This document shows, piece after piece, positions 1 through 12,897 of a stretch of DNA of 63,562 nt. The position numbers and the translations under genes were made by a program. The stretch is from Pelargonium nanum (Eukaryota > Streptophyta > Magnoliopsida > Geraniales > Geraniaceae). The notes under the pieces are model-generated. The model worked only from the letters and a program-made list of their open reading frames with translations. It had not been told where the DNA came from and searched no databases. How positions within the stretch are numbered: position 1 is the first letter of the stretch; the number at the start of each line of letters is the position of its first letter. The DNA is taken from NCBI GenBank assembly GCA_036897485.1, contig JAYMTF010000051.1, positions 1-63,562 on the forward strand, written 5' to 3'.

Positions 1-58
1 AAAGAAAGCAGCTCGAACTACCGACCCAAGGATTCTAATTCATCCGATCAACTACTTT

Positions 59-130
59 CTTTTAAAGAAAGCCTTGAACCTATACAATTCAAGGAAAAGA
101 AACCTGATCAAACCTACGCAATTCCATTCA
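59..130 (-). other. weak tRNA-like trace at the window edge
   Basis: Minus-strand GGTT (plus 111-114) and GGTTCAAGG (76-80 and following) stand at the 30-nt tRNA interval. The centre of the anticodon position reads CTTTTCC, but the stem does not pair and the T-stem is degraded. Listed only because the interval matches the better elements. Confidence 0.15.
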
Positions 131-1996
131 AATAAAGCCATTGAAACTAATTGATATAATTGATATACTGCTAATATACTTCATAGGGATTATCTAAACT
201 CAGTTCCTACTTTTCATGCTACAAATTGACTGACATTTATCTAAGTGATTTTATTCTTCACTTTTTTGTCTGTAGCTCTCGCGTACATACCTATTTTAGA
301 ATTATAAGGGTTGCATGTTCTCTATACAATATACAAAAACTAAGGCAGCTAATACAATCCATACCATCATCCTAGCTACAAGGGTAATACCAAAACAAGT
401 ATGAGTAGGAATAAGAGTTTTATAAGGTTTTTTAGGTACGAAGTCTAAGAGCCCTCTGATCCCAGCAGTCAGTAGGTTAGTACATTCAAAGAAAGCTGCC
501 TTGTTAAAAAAGGGGGTTAAAGTTTACCATAACTATTCGCATTCCGGCACTTACCAAATTAAGGCACGCGAGAACTTCTTACCTTTATGAGTACTTTTTT
601 GTACGAATCCATTATCTTATACACGATAGAATACGAAAACTAAGAGATCTCTTTCGGAAAGGAGAACTCAAATTCAAATAGGCCCTTTTATAATGTAGTT
701 CTATATCTCTAATTTTTTAATAACCCGGGTTAAGAAATGTTATAATTACCCATTTGAAAAAGGCCCTATACTGGCCCTATTATATTAATCATAGCTAAAA
801 AGAGTCACACAAGTTCGCTGGGATCGCCATAGCTTTCCTGGATGTAAACATATAATTGAAAGGAGCAGAGTTAGTCTAGTAAGAGAAGAAACAAACCCCT
901 TTTGATATCAGGTTTCCACTAATACTAGATTTTAATACAAAACAAAAAAGAAGGAGATCACTTTGTGTTCCTTTTTTAACTTTAACTCAGTAAGAAAGCA
1001 GCTATAAGCTATCTGAAACTCTTCTATTTTTTACTAGGAAGTCTTCTTTTAGCAGTCAGGGCTTTGATTTGACTCTTTATTGTTTCCTAAAATGAGTACT
1101 TTTTACTGTCTACGTACCCATTATAGAGCTTACAGAGTGGGTATATAAATAAAAGGTCGGATTTCCATTCTATTTAAGTTTTAAGTGATTCTTTTGATGC
1201 TGCTTATTATCCTTTTAAGATACCTAATCCATATTCAGATACCAATATAGAAGCACTTGATACTCTTAGTCTAGTTTTTACGATAAAGAATTCGACAAAA
1301 CCACGCTCTCCCTAAAGAGTAATCGGTTTGAATCATCAATTCTAAGTAGTTAAAACATTTGCACATCAATAACTAAACATAGTGTTAAAGCTGTCCTAGA
1401 CAAGTAAGGATAAGAGTCAGAAGAGTTTATTCCCGTATCGAAAATGACCAGACTACTACTAGAACTTTTTAGTTTCTTCGACTATTAAAACTCAGGGTAA
1501 TTCATGGCTATATAAAATTTGTTGGAGAGTTTAGTAAAATTTATAAACTTTGTGGAAAGCCCTTGTCTCAGGGGCCGAAATATAGATTATCAAAGGTTAT
1601 ATGTTCAACTCGAGGAACTCTCCTAAAGATTGCCTTAAATTCAAATTTAGGAGTGTCTACCTTCTCCGTTTTCACTGTTAAAAAGAACATCAAGTTAGCT
1701 CGATACAGTACAAATTTTTGCTTAGTAAATTCGCTATGTTTCCTTTTTTAGAAAAAGGTACAAACCATTTTCTAGGAATACAAGGGTTTCTAAGCGTAGT
1801 GAATTGGAGGCTTTTATATACACTTTATTTGGTTTTATATTTCAATAAAGGAAATTTGATACTAATTATTTCTGTTATTAGTCTGACATCAATACGTCTA
1901 GGCATAAGGGAAAAAGGGCCCAGGTATTGTGTAGCTACTTTAGTTCTCAACGAGTTTCAAGTACATTACGGGACTCCTTAGATATTACTTTCAAAA
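131..1996. other. no gene seen
   Basis: AT-rich DNA with stops in all frames; the longest frames (62 and 87 codons near 1.6-2.0 kb) fit chance. A 15-base word TTTTTTAGGTACGAA at 428-442 recurs at about 10446-10460, within chance for this composition. No RNA gene or array. Confidence 0.5.
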
Positions 1997-2068
1997 TAGG
2001 TATCCCGGGGCTTGAACCTATGAAGGTAGGGTTGGAAGTCTGTCGGTCTAACTTTTTAAGGTAAGGTT
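1997..2068 (-). other. tRNA-like remnant (AGTTAGACC plus CATAGGTTCAAGCCC)
   Basis: Minus-strand AGTTAGACC matches the end of a D-arm (compare GGTTAGAGC). After 30 nt comes GGTTCAAGCCC (plus coordinates 2008-2018), an exact fit to the tRNA T-arm pattern GGTTCRANYCC. Stems are largely lost. Confidence 0.3.
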
Positions 2069-2300
2069 TTGTTATAAGCTAAAGAAAAGAGTCATTGACT
2101 CCACAAGGAGTTCCTTTATTAATAAAATATTAGACATCCTATATTTCTTAACTGGGATTTACTCCTATATTAAAAAAGATTTGATTTTGTACATTATTGT
2201 AAACTTAGAATGCCATTAGTTCAAAAGTTGGTTATACGAATAATGCTAGTAGAAAATACTATACCAATGAATTTCCTGCGGGGAATTAAGACAGCAAAGA

Positions 2301-2496
2301 AGTAAGTGTAAGAAGGGAAAATCCACAAGTTAAATTACGAGCATAGGAGTGTGAAATATATCTCCTCTTCCTGATTATCATTTACTATGAATAGAATAAA
2401 CCAAGTTTTTGTTGCAGGTTGTATTTTTTTTAGAAAAATGTAGAATACCGTATAATGGAAACTTCCCCTCAAACGAGTAAGTGTAAGAAGGGAAAA
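2301..2496 (+). repeat. 21-bp exact direct repeat, two copies 175 bp apart
   Basis: Copies at 2301-2321 and 2476-2496 begin AGTAAGTGTAAGAAGG and end GAAAA. By a rough estimate at this composition an exact 21-mer shared anywhere in the window is unexpected (well under one pair), and two copies this close even less so. The sequence between and around the copies does not continue the match, so this is not a long tandem array. Short close repeats of this type in plant mitochondria are candidates for microhomology-mediated duplication. Confidence 0.7.
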
Positions 2497-4088
2497 GAGT
2501 TGTAAATCAAAAGGGATAAAAAGAGTACCATAATTTGATAGTCCCTTACTTTCTTTAAAAGAATCTACTAAGCGAAGGGTGACCAGAGTTACGTCCATTC
2601 ACAATTTTGAATACTTGCTGCCTTTTATTTACGTAATAGAAGTCACTGGATACAAATAGAATACTTTATGTCTTTAGGTGTTGTAAACCCCAAAATACTG
2701 TTATATCTAAAGAGTTTTTTGCTAAAGTAGGACGGAGCCATCTAGAATAGTAATTCAAGTAATAAGGGACACTTATTTTCCGAAAAAGGGTAAGGGATTC
2801 CTTAACCAATAAAAAATTTTTATTGGTAGAACACTTGTAGAAATTCATGGAAGGCCCTTGGTTTCCAGCAAATGGAGTAGAGTGAAAGCCCTTTTCCAGT
2901 TGTGGGCGGTCTTAGGTGTAAAGTGGTCTATACTAAGATTCTTAAGCATTAACATGCCTCCGTTCCACTTCAGTCGGGTAAAGCATCCCCTATACTATTA
3001 AGGTACTATCCTCTATACACTAATAACAACAAACTAATAAGAGTAATCTCCCTTAAACCACAATACTTATTAATACTATAGAATAAGTAATACGGTACCT
3101 ACAATAAGTCTAGTAGGAAATACTAACAGCACCAAGAAGAAGACTCAGACAACAAAGAAGAGTATAGCTCTAAAGAAAAGTATACTGATACAGAATAACA
3201 AACTGGCTATAACATATAAGAATATATGAAAGGTATGAAAGTAAGACATTAACATTAAGTCAAAGTCAATAAAAAGAAGTCTGTGTATGTGTTATCTCTG
3301 TTCTATCTTATAATACAGATTCTATTTTCTACTAGCTGCTAGACTTCTTTTTCTACCTCCCAAGAATCCTAAGAATAAGAGTGATGATAGAGGAGGCACT
3401 CATAGGGTAAACTACCATCTCAAGATCCCGGTTCGCCCCGAATAAAGAAAGGGTTTTAAGCCTACTTTTAAAGTACATGAGACTCCTGATGTATTTTCTA
3501 AATAGAAGATATTAAAGTTCTATCAATTAGTGTTGTAAATTTTGAGGATTCCTCCTCTCTTACACTTGCACAAAAATTAAAAGCTAGAATAAGGGGAGTA
3601 CTTAATTTTAAAACTCTCTGTATGGCCGTTTTCGTGAACTATAACCTTGTTTGAATAATACAGATTTTATACCACAAGGTCAGGGATAAGGTTTAATAAT
3701 TCCTTCAACTCTATGGAGGGAGGGGTTTGCTGATAATTTTGGAAGGTGTTCTTTACCTTTTGTAACAAGCTGTTTGGTCGGGTATAGACAAGAGCACTGC
3801 TCTCTCACGTTTAGCTTTTTAGCGGCCTAAATTTTGTAATTTTTCTGTCTTAAAGGTTGAAAAAAGCTCCCAAAGCTATTTATACAAAATATAAAATAGA
3901 AAGAAGTAAGGAATCTCAGATAAGGGAAGCGACTAATACAAGGTATGCTTTTAATAATACTAGAATAAAAAGAGAGCTTTTACTCGTTCTAATCCAAAGA
4001 GTATACTATTCACTTAGTAGAAGAGTCCTCTATTTTAAATCTCTGAAAGATTAGTAAAATAAAGTAAAATTAGATATTGACTTCCTCT
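2497..4088. other. no gene seen
   Basis: Only chance frames (60-87 codons). A T-arm-like CCCGGTTCGCCCC at 3428-3440 lacks a D-loop in register. Nothing else identifiable. Confidence 0.5.
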
Positions 4089-4160
4089 CTCGGGTTTGGT
4101 ACTCGGTAATACAAAAGCTTCGTCCATAGAAAGTCATAGGTTCGAGTCCACTTATTATAG
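4089..4160 (+). other. tRNA-like remnant (GGTAATAC plus CATAGGTTCGAGTCC)
   Basis: CTCGGTAATAC holds GGTA at 4105-4108, and GGTTCGAGTCC (4139-4149) follows after exactly 30 nt. The last part, AAGTCATAGGTTC, recurs at the same place in the element at 19476-19547, which also has ATACAAA after its D-loop position. The two may descend from one tRNA. Acceptor and anticodon stems are not preserved. Confidence 0.36.
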
Positions 4161-7100
4161 CCGCGCACAGAAGTAACACAAGCGTCCTTCTTAAGTAGTA
4201 AATTTTTTTTTAAGAATTTATATAAGTTCTTACACGATTTGATTTTTTGGGAGGATACTTTTTTACAAGGATTAGCACTCGGCTGAGAAATACGTTTGAG
4301 TAGCTAATTACTATCTGTGCTGCCTTACCGAGTTGTAGTCTTCTATCAAAGCAATAGCTTTGTATTTGAATTCTACTACAGGAGGCTTTTATAGGTAGAA
4401 ATTTTGTTTTTTTGTAATAACCTAGTTAATCGGTAAACATTGGTATGCAAAATCCTCCTACAATAAAAATGAATTGGATTTGGTAAAAAGCTTCTAAAAA
4501 ACTGGGTAATAAAACCTTGGAAGCCCCTTTTATTTACTATAATTTTAAAGTATGCCATGTGACCCGAGACCCCTACCCGAACCCTCTGGTATTAGAATTC
4601 TTGAATTGCTGCTACTTGTAAGGATTTTTATTAAATCACTCTTATGTCTTAAATTTGAATATACATTTCTTTTTTTAGAAAAACCATCACTGAACTAAAA
4701 ATCCAATAACACAAAAATGAAAGGTTAAAAGGAATAGAGCTTATGCTTTTTTGGTTTCTATATCACATGTATTATAAATCGCTCAATAGAGTAGGAAAGA
4801 TACTTAATTACTAAATTACATAGACTGTTCCTTCGTTTGGATAAGATCCCTTTAGAAGTAACTATGCATTTGTGACACTAAATTACTAGTATTCCTGGTG
4901 GAATTATAAATTATAGCTATTCTTTGTTAGATAAAGTTTTCTACTTACCCAGAGTTAAAAAGATTGTTTTCAACTTTCCTTTTTGATATGACATATGGAA
5001 TTAGTTTGCCCGAAAGAATTGAGTCGCCATCTCTTTTACAAGCAGCACAATAGGTATCCCTGGACCCAGCAGTACTCAAAAAAGACGGGTAACTGGTAGA
5101 CAGCATAAACTTTAATCCAGAGGCAGTATCCAGATAAACAAGATTACACCTTATATTGTTATCGAAAGGGGCCTCCCCCCAAAAAGATAACAACTAATCT
5201 GCATAAAGACCCCTCTCAAGGTTCGCGCTTAATTCCGTTGCTGAACGCCAGTCAGGATACGGGTATTTAGAGTCCCGTAATTTAATCCAAAAAGTAATAT
5301 TCCAAATTCTTAGCAGTTAAAATTCTTATTATTATGGATAGCTGTCAGTTAATATTTCTCATAGAATAAAATACAAGAGTGGTTGGGTAGCCAAAGGTTA
5401 GGTGTATAATTGTAATTTATAACTGTACTAAAATATACCAGAGGAGTTGTGTTCCTGAAATAATTTAGAGGATTCCTAGATAAAAGGGTATGTAAAATAC
5501 ACTTAAAAAAGAAATTCAACTTAAGGGAAGCTTGGGTTTTAGCCCTCGTAAGATCCTGCAAAGTTATAATATTATTTGCGTCTAGTTTATCTTTGTGAGT
5601 GTTATTAGTTTCTCCCTTTACAAGAGTGAGTATGAGTTTTAATAAGATACACGCACTTTTGGTTTCCTTCTTATGGTGATCTAAAAAAATAGTATTGGTC
5701 TTTTCTTTAAAGGTTCTACCTCACTTAAAATTCTATAAAATATCTGTTACATAAGTTTTTACTATTCCTATCGCTATAAACCCAAAATTAACTTCTCTTT
5801 TACATTTTAATAAATCGAGACTTTAAGAAAAGTTCCCTCAATACTACCAATTCCAAAGAGAATATCCATATTACATTACTGAAAAACTAAAAATTTTTAT
5901 CTTTCTATTTGAGGGACAAATACTAAAAGGGCTGGGCACTTAGAATTGAGACTTACTATCTTCCAGTCAAAAAGTTAAGGAAAATACCTTATAAAAAGAT
6001 AAGAAGCAGACTCTCTCTAAATACTCCAGCTTCCTTTTCTAATTCGTACAGCCGTGGACTACTACTCTTGATAGACCTGTACTATAATATTCATCATATA
6101 AGACTGTGACTGCCTATAAGCAAAGATTTCTGTTACAAAAGGATAGTGTAACAAGTCTTAATAGCTATAGGTGCTTCTATTAATTTTAAAGAGAATAAAT
6201 TCCCTGTAGAAACCAGGTTTCAGTTGACTGAGAAATGCCCTTTTTATAGGTGTATCACTTCCCAGATATGAATATTGCCTACTGAAAATTTCTTAGATCT
6301 TATTTTTCCAATATATTTGCTCTATTAAGGTCTGTCCAACTCCTATAGAAAAAACTAACCCTATATTCCTTCCCGGCGCGAGACCCCCAGCCTTTAATTT
6401 ATTAAAATTACTGAGGAATTCCCGCTGAGTAGAACTCCTTGTGTAAAATGTCAAAGCCTATAAAAAATAAGGGGTACCCGAGACATGTTAGATAACTTTT
6501 TAGTTTAAACTAGGTTATAGATTCCTAAAATCAGTAAGGGGAAGTTTACCTTATAGATTTTGCTTATGACTAGACCCCGATCCCGCAAAGAGAGTAAGAG
6601 CCTTTGAGATTCTATCATATAAAAAGGACTCTACTTCTATAAGTTAAGAAGGTTTATTAAAAGAGCTCTTATTTAATAATGTAAAAGATTTGTCTCTTTT
6701 AACTTGCATCTACCAAGTCTAGGGAACAAAAGAAAAACTTAAATATCTAAAATAAGTATATTCTAAGTCCTCTTAGTAAAAAGGGTTTAAACCACTATTA
6801 ATTCTAAAGCTAAACCCTTCCTGTAAAGCACAAGAGCTATACCTGGTATTAAAACAAGCACTTTTTAGATTCCCCATTAAGGACTAACCCAACACTTCAC
6901 TATAAGTTTAAAAAGTAAAATTCATGTATATACCTTACATCTGGTGTGCTAAAATAAAAACACTTAGTATTCCAGTTATTTGTCAAGGATCCTATTTAGT
7001 TTAGAAAAATATAGATAACTAACGCGAACAACCAAAAAGGGGTGCTCCTTTTTTGCAGAACCTCTTAAAAAGTTTCTTCTACCATATCACTAAACATCAA

Positions 7101-9672
7101 GGCATGTCCGCTCGTTATAAAAGTGTTAATATACTCCCAACTATTACATAGAAGTTAAACAAATATGGAAAGCTTTAATAATTTGCTTTGGTTAGAGTAT
7201 ACTAATATCCACAATTAAAATTAAGGGGGCGCTCATAATTAGGCAGGTTTCTAGTTCTAGAAGGATTTTTCCTGAAACTCAAGTTTTCCTACTTTAAGCA
7301 TTAGTACTAGATTCAGTTTGGCTCTCATACTGCAATTATAAGAACTTCAAGGAGTCGATTGGTTTTGAAAACCGCTTGCATTATTATCTCTACCACTATA
7401 TCGTATCTTTAATTATCTTGCTTAATAGATAAGTAAAATACTATGGTTCAATTAGAGTTCCCTGCTAAAAAAATATTAGTAGTTTTTAATATGAGTTTCG
7501 TAAGAGAGAGTTAGCACTAAGAATAGGGGGTCCCTTCAAAAAGAGCTTATTTCTTTTTTAGTTTAGTAATAAATATTAGATTAAAGTACTTCGGGATATT
7601 AGAGCCTTCTTTTTTGTAATCATCAGTTTAGCTTTGACTTGGTTTACGTCTTATTATTTTCTCAAGAGTTAGTTTTATCTCCTTACACAAGCCCCTTGAG
7701 TTAGACTCACAATTCGTACACAACTAACGGACTTCTCTACCCTATCTTACAACAGCCTCAATAGCACCCGCTTCTACTTAATGCTTATTTTTTTAGAGTT
7801 ATCCATTTATAAACTCAACGGTTTAAGAGTTCTATTCCTACATACATTTTCAACCTAGATCTTTTGCCTTAGATATAAGTAGAATAACATCCTAAGGGTA
7901 GATAACAGGTCTATTCATAGGATTACAAGAAATTACAAAAGTCTAAAAAAAACCTTATAACATTTCCTTAAATTTTATCAAAAAACTATTATCTTAATAG
8001 AGCTGATATTACCCCGCTTGAGCACCGTGCTTGAGTGCGTAAACTTTTTTATTAAAGGAAGCTCACTTATTGGATTGTGATAAATAATACTTGCAGTTTC
8101 CCCGGACTAAGATAGATCATAAATCTATATTCGCAGAGGTTTTTAAATAGCTACACATTTCTCTGAATTCTTTTAGAAAGTCCCTGTTTTTGAAAGACAA
8201 TTAAAGACAAAGAGTTCCGTACGTTTTGTATTTTAAGCATTCACAAAAAGCCAAGTAACACCTATATTAAAAAATCTAATCAGTAATTTTATCCTACTTT
8301 TGCGTACGTATCTTGAACCCTCTTTAAAGTGGAATTTAAAGGTCTTTTTGTCTAATAAGTTGGAGTCTATATACTTCTTTTAAGACCTAGAATTAGAGTA
8401 TAAAATACCTAACAAAGTAAATTCTTAAGTCCTAATTTAAAATATCTACTATCACCAACCCTGGGTTACCCCCATATCTAAAGAAAAGAAGTAAAAGCGA
8501 GTCCTTGAGTAATTCCTAACGCGTAGTATTTTGAGTAGGAAAGAAGTGATGATTAACAGGAGTTCAAGTGATTCTCTTGAGTGAAAGCAAGGAATTTTTA
8601 AGGAGGAGAAGCTTATCATTTTAAGTGGTTTTAATCTAACTAAGGGACATCAGAATCAAAAAAAGGTTATTGACTTTTATGCTTGCTTGTAAGTTTAGTT
8701 ACTTCTATTAAAGGTTATTAGATAGACACATTTACTCCTGCACTGGGATATTTCTTTCCTTTTTCCACGTGTCATTTAGTAACAACTGATAAGTATAAAC
8801 AAGTACATTATGTGTTCTTTATTTTTGATCCCCTATTTCCTAGTCAAATGATACCGGTATGTCTTTAAAGAAAAGGAAAAAGCATTTAGTCTGGCTCTAC
8901 AGGTTCCCTATGTATCTTGTAAAAAAATGACTGTGTTTATATATCAGAGACAACGTTTAGAAAAAGCTAGAGGCTAGAATCAACAACTACCACAACGAGG
9001 AAGGTTTTAGTATTTTTGGCAGACAAGCAAGAGGGATATGCAGGGCTTGATGAACCACAAGGAATTTAGGGTCACTAATAATATTAACATTAGAAACTTC
9101 ATAGCAGTCAGAAGCTTAGAAAAAACTTTACTTGAAGAGATTAGAAGTAGTTTAGACTACAAAATTGGATCCAACATTTATTGAAATGCACAACACAATA
9201 GGAGCTTCGCGCATTATAAGCACGAGTGGGATCTAGTTATTATAGTTAGATAAGGGTTTCTAAATAAGGGGACACACGGATAACACACCAGAGAGATCCT
9301 GGCTGCTTGTTAAGTGAAGCTTTGTTATGACTAGCATTCAGCAAAACTAAGGGAAAGGACTCTAATTCTTGCAGCGTTTAAGTTTAGTAGAGTTTCCTAA
9401 ACTATCTATATAGTTAGAAATTCAGCATTAATAAAGGAAACAGAATATATTAGATGCAAAAAGTCAAACAGCGTATTAATATTAGCAAGATAAAATTTTA
9501 GAGTATGATCCTCTTAGGCAACCCTGCTCTACTAACAAGGACAAAACTTTTCAGAGTAGTGGTTTATTAGACATCCGGTATTTCTTGCTAATTTAACTGA
9601 GACAAAAGATTAATTCAAGTTTCTAACGGTTCTCCATCTTTGGAAAAAGATCAACAGTGGAACTACTAGAGT
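4161..9672. other. no gene seen
   Basis: About 5.5 kb with no frame over 82 codons. From about 5.6 to 9.7 kb no frame of 60 codons or more occurs at all, an especially dense stop-codon stretch. No repeats beyond short slips; no RNA gene recognised. Confidence 0.5.
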
Positions 9673-9761
9673 ATTTGGTGCTTGGGCTCGAACCTAGGAT
9701 CCATATTTCGTCATATGCTGATTTAGCAAACTAATAAAGCGGGAATACTTAACTTAGCTCC
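9673..9761 (-). pseudogene. trnS: trnS(GCU)-like class II tRNA remnant
   Basis: Minus-strand TTAGTTTGCTAAATC (9720-9734) closely matches the plant mitochondrial trnS(GCU) anticodon arm TTGGTTTGCTAAATC, with the GCT anticodon present. Next comes a long variable region of the right length and then a T-arm CTAGG-TTCGAGC-CCAAG with four of five pairs. A GGAG that would start the acceptor stem lies at the correct distance upstream (9758-9761), but the 3' acceptor half no longer pairs with it, and the D-arm is not recognisable. The comparison sequence is from memory. Read as a decayed native trnS. Confidence 0.42.
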
Positions 9762-10844
9762 TAAAACCTGGTTACAGGAAAGGATATGAAATCAGATTAA
9801 TAGAGAACTTATAAATATGTGCTAATAAGAGTCTCTTTAGGTCAAAAAGTTACTCATTGCAAGGTATTAGTACTTTTGTCTATTTCTTATATACCATACT
9901 TAATATGATTAAAAAAAGTATACTATAGTGCTTGCCAAAGTATATATATTACAAAAATGCCTCAATCAAAACTAAGATGTTCAGTAATGGGGCTGAGGCA
10001 TAGTTTTTTTCTATAAGATAGCAGGATAATGCTATAAAAGTTACCGGGTATTCTCATAGTAAGAAGCAGTTGGGTTCATGAAGTAGAGTCCTTTCGTAAC
10101 TCTTTGGTGTAGTTATGTTTGACTTTTTATAACTATAATACAGAGTTTTAAGAAGGATCCCTAATTAGCGGTTATATTTTCCAATTAGGTGTGCCGATCA
10201 AACGGGATACGCGGTAGCTCATTCAATAGACCTAGTTTCTTAAGTCTTTATTTGTCAATTTAAGAATGTTTCCCTAGTGGATTTCGATACATACTACTTT
10301 GTTTAGTAATAAGATAAATCGTACTATAAGAAGAACTGAAATGGATTTCCTTTGCATCGGACAAAAGGGTTCTTAAGTAAATTACTTTTTAGAAGTAGGA
10401 TTTTTTACTGTAAAAAGAGAAACCAAGAGCCTCAATTCACTTTGTTTTTTTAGGTACGAATATTGTATTCTTATGACTCCGTGCCTTAATACAAAAAACT
10501 GTTCGTAACGAAAGAATAGAGGATCAAGGAAAAACAGTATTATAAGCCAAAACGAAGAGCTTAATCCTAGGATGGCTGTACAAGTAAGTGGTTTGTATCA
10601 AGTATAAAAATTATTTATGTATCGAAGGACTTTTTTTATAATGATCCTTTTGCTGTCTTCTTGTTTAGGCATGTAACTAAATTTTGTTCTTCAGCGAAGG
10701 AATATTCTGAAATTTAGAATGAATATTGTTACTAATATGTCTTTTATAAGTAAAATTAAGGTTTATTCTAAAGTGGTGTATAACTTGGGTGGAGATTTTT
10801 AACAAGAATTAAGTACAGATTTTAAAGTTTTTACGCTATAATAA

Positions 10845-10925
10845 ACCAAGACTGTCCAAGCGGCTAAAGCACCAGGAACAGAGCCGTATTTACTATATTT
10901 GAGGGGTTCTCGAATGAAAACCACG
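10845..10925 (+). other. possible class II tRNA remnant (CCAAGCGGCTAAAGC)
   Basis: TGTCCAAGCGGCTAAAGC (10854-10871) resembles the D-arm of serine/leucine-type tRNAs (compare TGTCTGAGCGGTTGAAAG). About 39 nt after its GCGG comes GGGGTTCTCGAATG, like a T-loop with one inserted base. No paired acceptor is seen. Speculative. Confidence 0.2.
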
Positions 10926-11639
10926 ATTATAACAAGTAACTAAATACTTACTCATTATTAAATTCCTGCTCTACTTTAGCACTTCAGTTGATAAAAGGCG
11001 ACTACTCCGAAAATCGCAAAATATAATAAAGGAGAAAAGTCTGAGTTGGACATAGAAAACAAAGAAGAGATCTTCTTCGTGCTGATTATAGATTTAAAAA
11101 ATCTTAATAGTGACAAAATAGTAGACTTCCTTTGAAATTATACCAGTTAACTGCGCAGCGACCATCTCATTTTATGACAGACCATTCCTTCTTTTTTATT
11201 TTGTTAAGACTGGAAAAAGGCTTTTAAGATCCATTACTCATGCAATCACACATTTTATGTAAGACGGTAGAGTAAACCTTTTATCAAAAACCTATATCCC
11301 AATTACATAAAGATTGTCCAAACGTAGAAAGATCCAGTATTCTTACTGGCTTTGGAATTTAATATCTTCTTATTTCTAAAACTACCGTATTGTGCAATCA
11401 AGAGCTAATGTCACTACTAGTAAAAGACAATTTAGAGTTAGTAAAAAGAATTAAATTCATCTTATAAAGAAGGAGTTTGTTATTATATATCATCCGTGTA
11501 AAACCTTATTGTAATACAATACACTTTTCTCTAATATCCTAAAAAGGACTCCAGATTAGGATTAGGGTAGATGCTGTAATCCTTAATTTAGCCAGAATGA
11601 AAGTCATTACTAGCTAACCCTTAATAATATTCCCCGAAA

Positions 11640-12130
11640 TTATACTTTGCTTGTAGATTCTAGTTTAGATATGGCACGTTTCCTTTCCTTGAAGTACCTC
11701 TGTTGAGAAAAACGATAAGAAGTTTTCAGTTGGATTACATGTGCATGGTGTGATATGGAGATAGAATATAGAATGGAGAGGCAGGCTAGGCTAGTCCTAT
11801 ATGATATGATGATTTCACGTTTAAGCCATTTATTTAATTTCATAGAAAAAACCTTCTTTTGTTTCATGGAGCAAGGTATAAAACCCCCAACAGATATTCT
11901 CATTCCTTGCTGCCCCGTTAATTTATTTACTCCAGTTCTACCTTTAGGGTTTTTGTAGGAAGGAGCGTGAAATTACTAATATAAATATTGAGTTCCTTTT
12001 TCTGGAAGTAGAGAGGGCGGGAGCTCTAAAAGATATTGACTCAGGAAATTTAAATTTAAGGTGCGAACCCATGCAATTTAGAAAACGGGGTCCTTTCTTT
12101 ATCTTCATTTCAGGCGGAAAGAATGTCATT
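11640..12130. other. atypical segment with overlapping short frames on both strands, unidentified
   Basis: This stretch has richer wording (GTGCATGGTG, GGCAGGCTAGGCTAG, GGCGGGAGCTC) than its flanks. It holds an 87-codon minus frame (11640-11903), a 67-codon plus frame (11755-11958) and a 61-codon minus frame (11944-12129). None resembles a protein I know, and the frames overlap, so they are not called as genes. It could be an insertion of nuclear or other origin that is younger than the flanks. Confidence 0.25.
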
Positions 12131-12897
12131 AAAAGTCAAATAATATCTTACTACCTAAAAATTGCATCACGTAAAGCCAATAAAAAATTTACTAGAATTA
12201 ATTGTCAGTTTTAACACTCCAAGGATCTAAATAAAGTTATCAGTTGATTCTTCGGAAAAGAATAAAAGCCTCGGGGGAAAGGCTCACTACTCATTTTAAA
12301 GGTAATTCTGTAAATAATTTGACTTGCTATTCTCGGCAATATACTATATCCAACATTTGCCTCTTCCACCAAGGTAAGAGGTGGACTAATTCAGCACATA
12401 GAATTTGCTTTAAGTTTTTTTGTGACATGCTGGGTTCATAGTAAAAGACCTTTTTACTAAAGGAATCCAGTATAATATTTGCAACGTCCCAATATCAACC
12501 GTATTCCCTCTCATTTGTAGTCTTGTAGCTATCCTAGGAATAAACTTAATAAATAGCTTAACCAACCTCCTTTGTTTACCGACGACTTTCTTTTAAAATT
12601 ACCCATGTATAAGCGTATGTAGAAAAAGACTTTTTCATATTTCTCTATCATATATATAGTAGAGTTCCAAATGAAATAGAATCCACAATAACTATCGCTG
12701 AGTTAATATGCCACGTAGGTCTTAGTTAAGCCAAGATTTTGTCCTAGGGCAAGAGCGCTCTCTTATTCTTAATATTTTAGTTTTATAAAATATGCACAAG
12801 TAGTCCATATTTCCATATGGTGTAATATCAACGAGGTTAGTAAATCTCTAGTAGTATAAAATGAAAGTAGTTTTATCGAACGAAATACCCTTTTTTT

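Noticed and set aside
428-10460. Shared 15-mer TTTTTTAGGTACGAA at 428 and about 10446
   Set aside because: Several 15-mer pairs are expected by chance in AT-rich DNA of this length.
10885-10920. GAGCCGTATTT as a group II intron domain V
   Set aside because: The stem that should follow (complementary arm with the domain V bulge) is absent.
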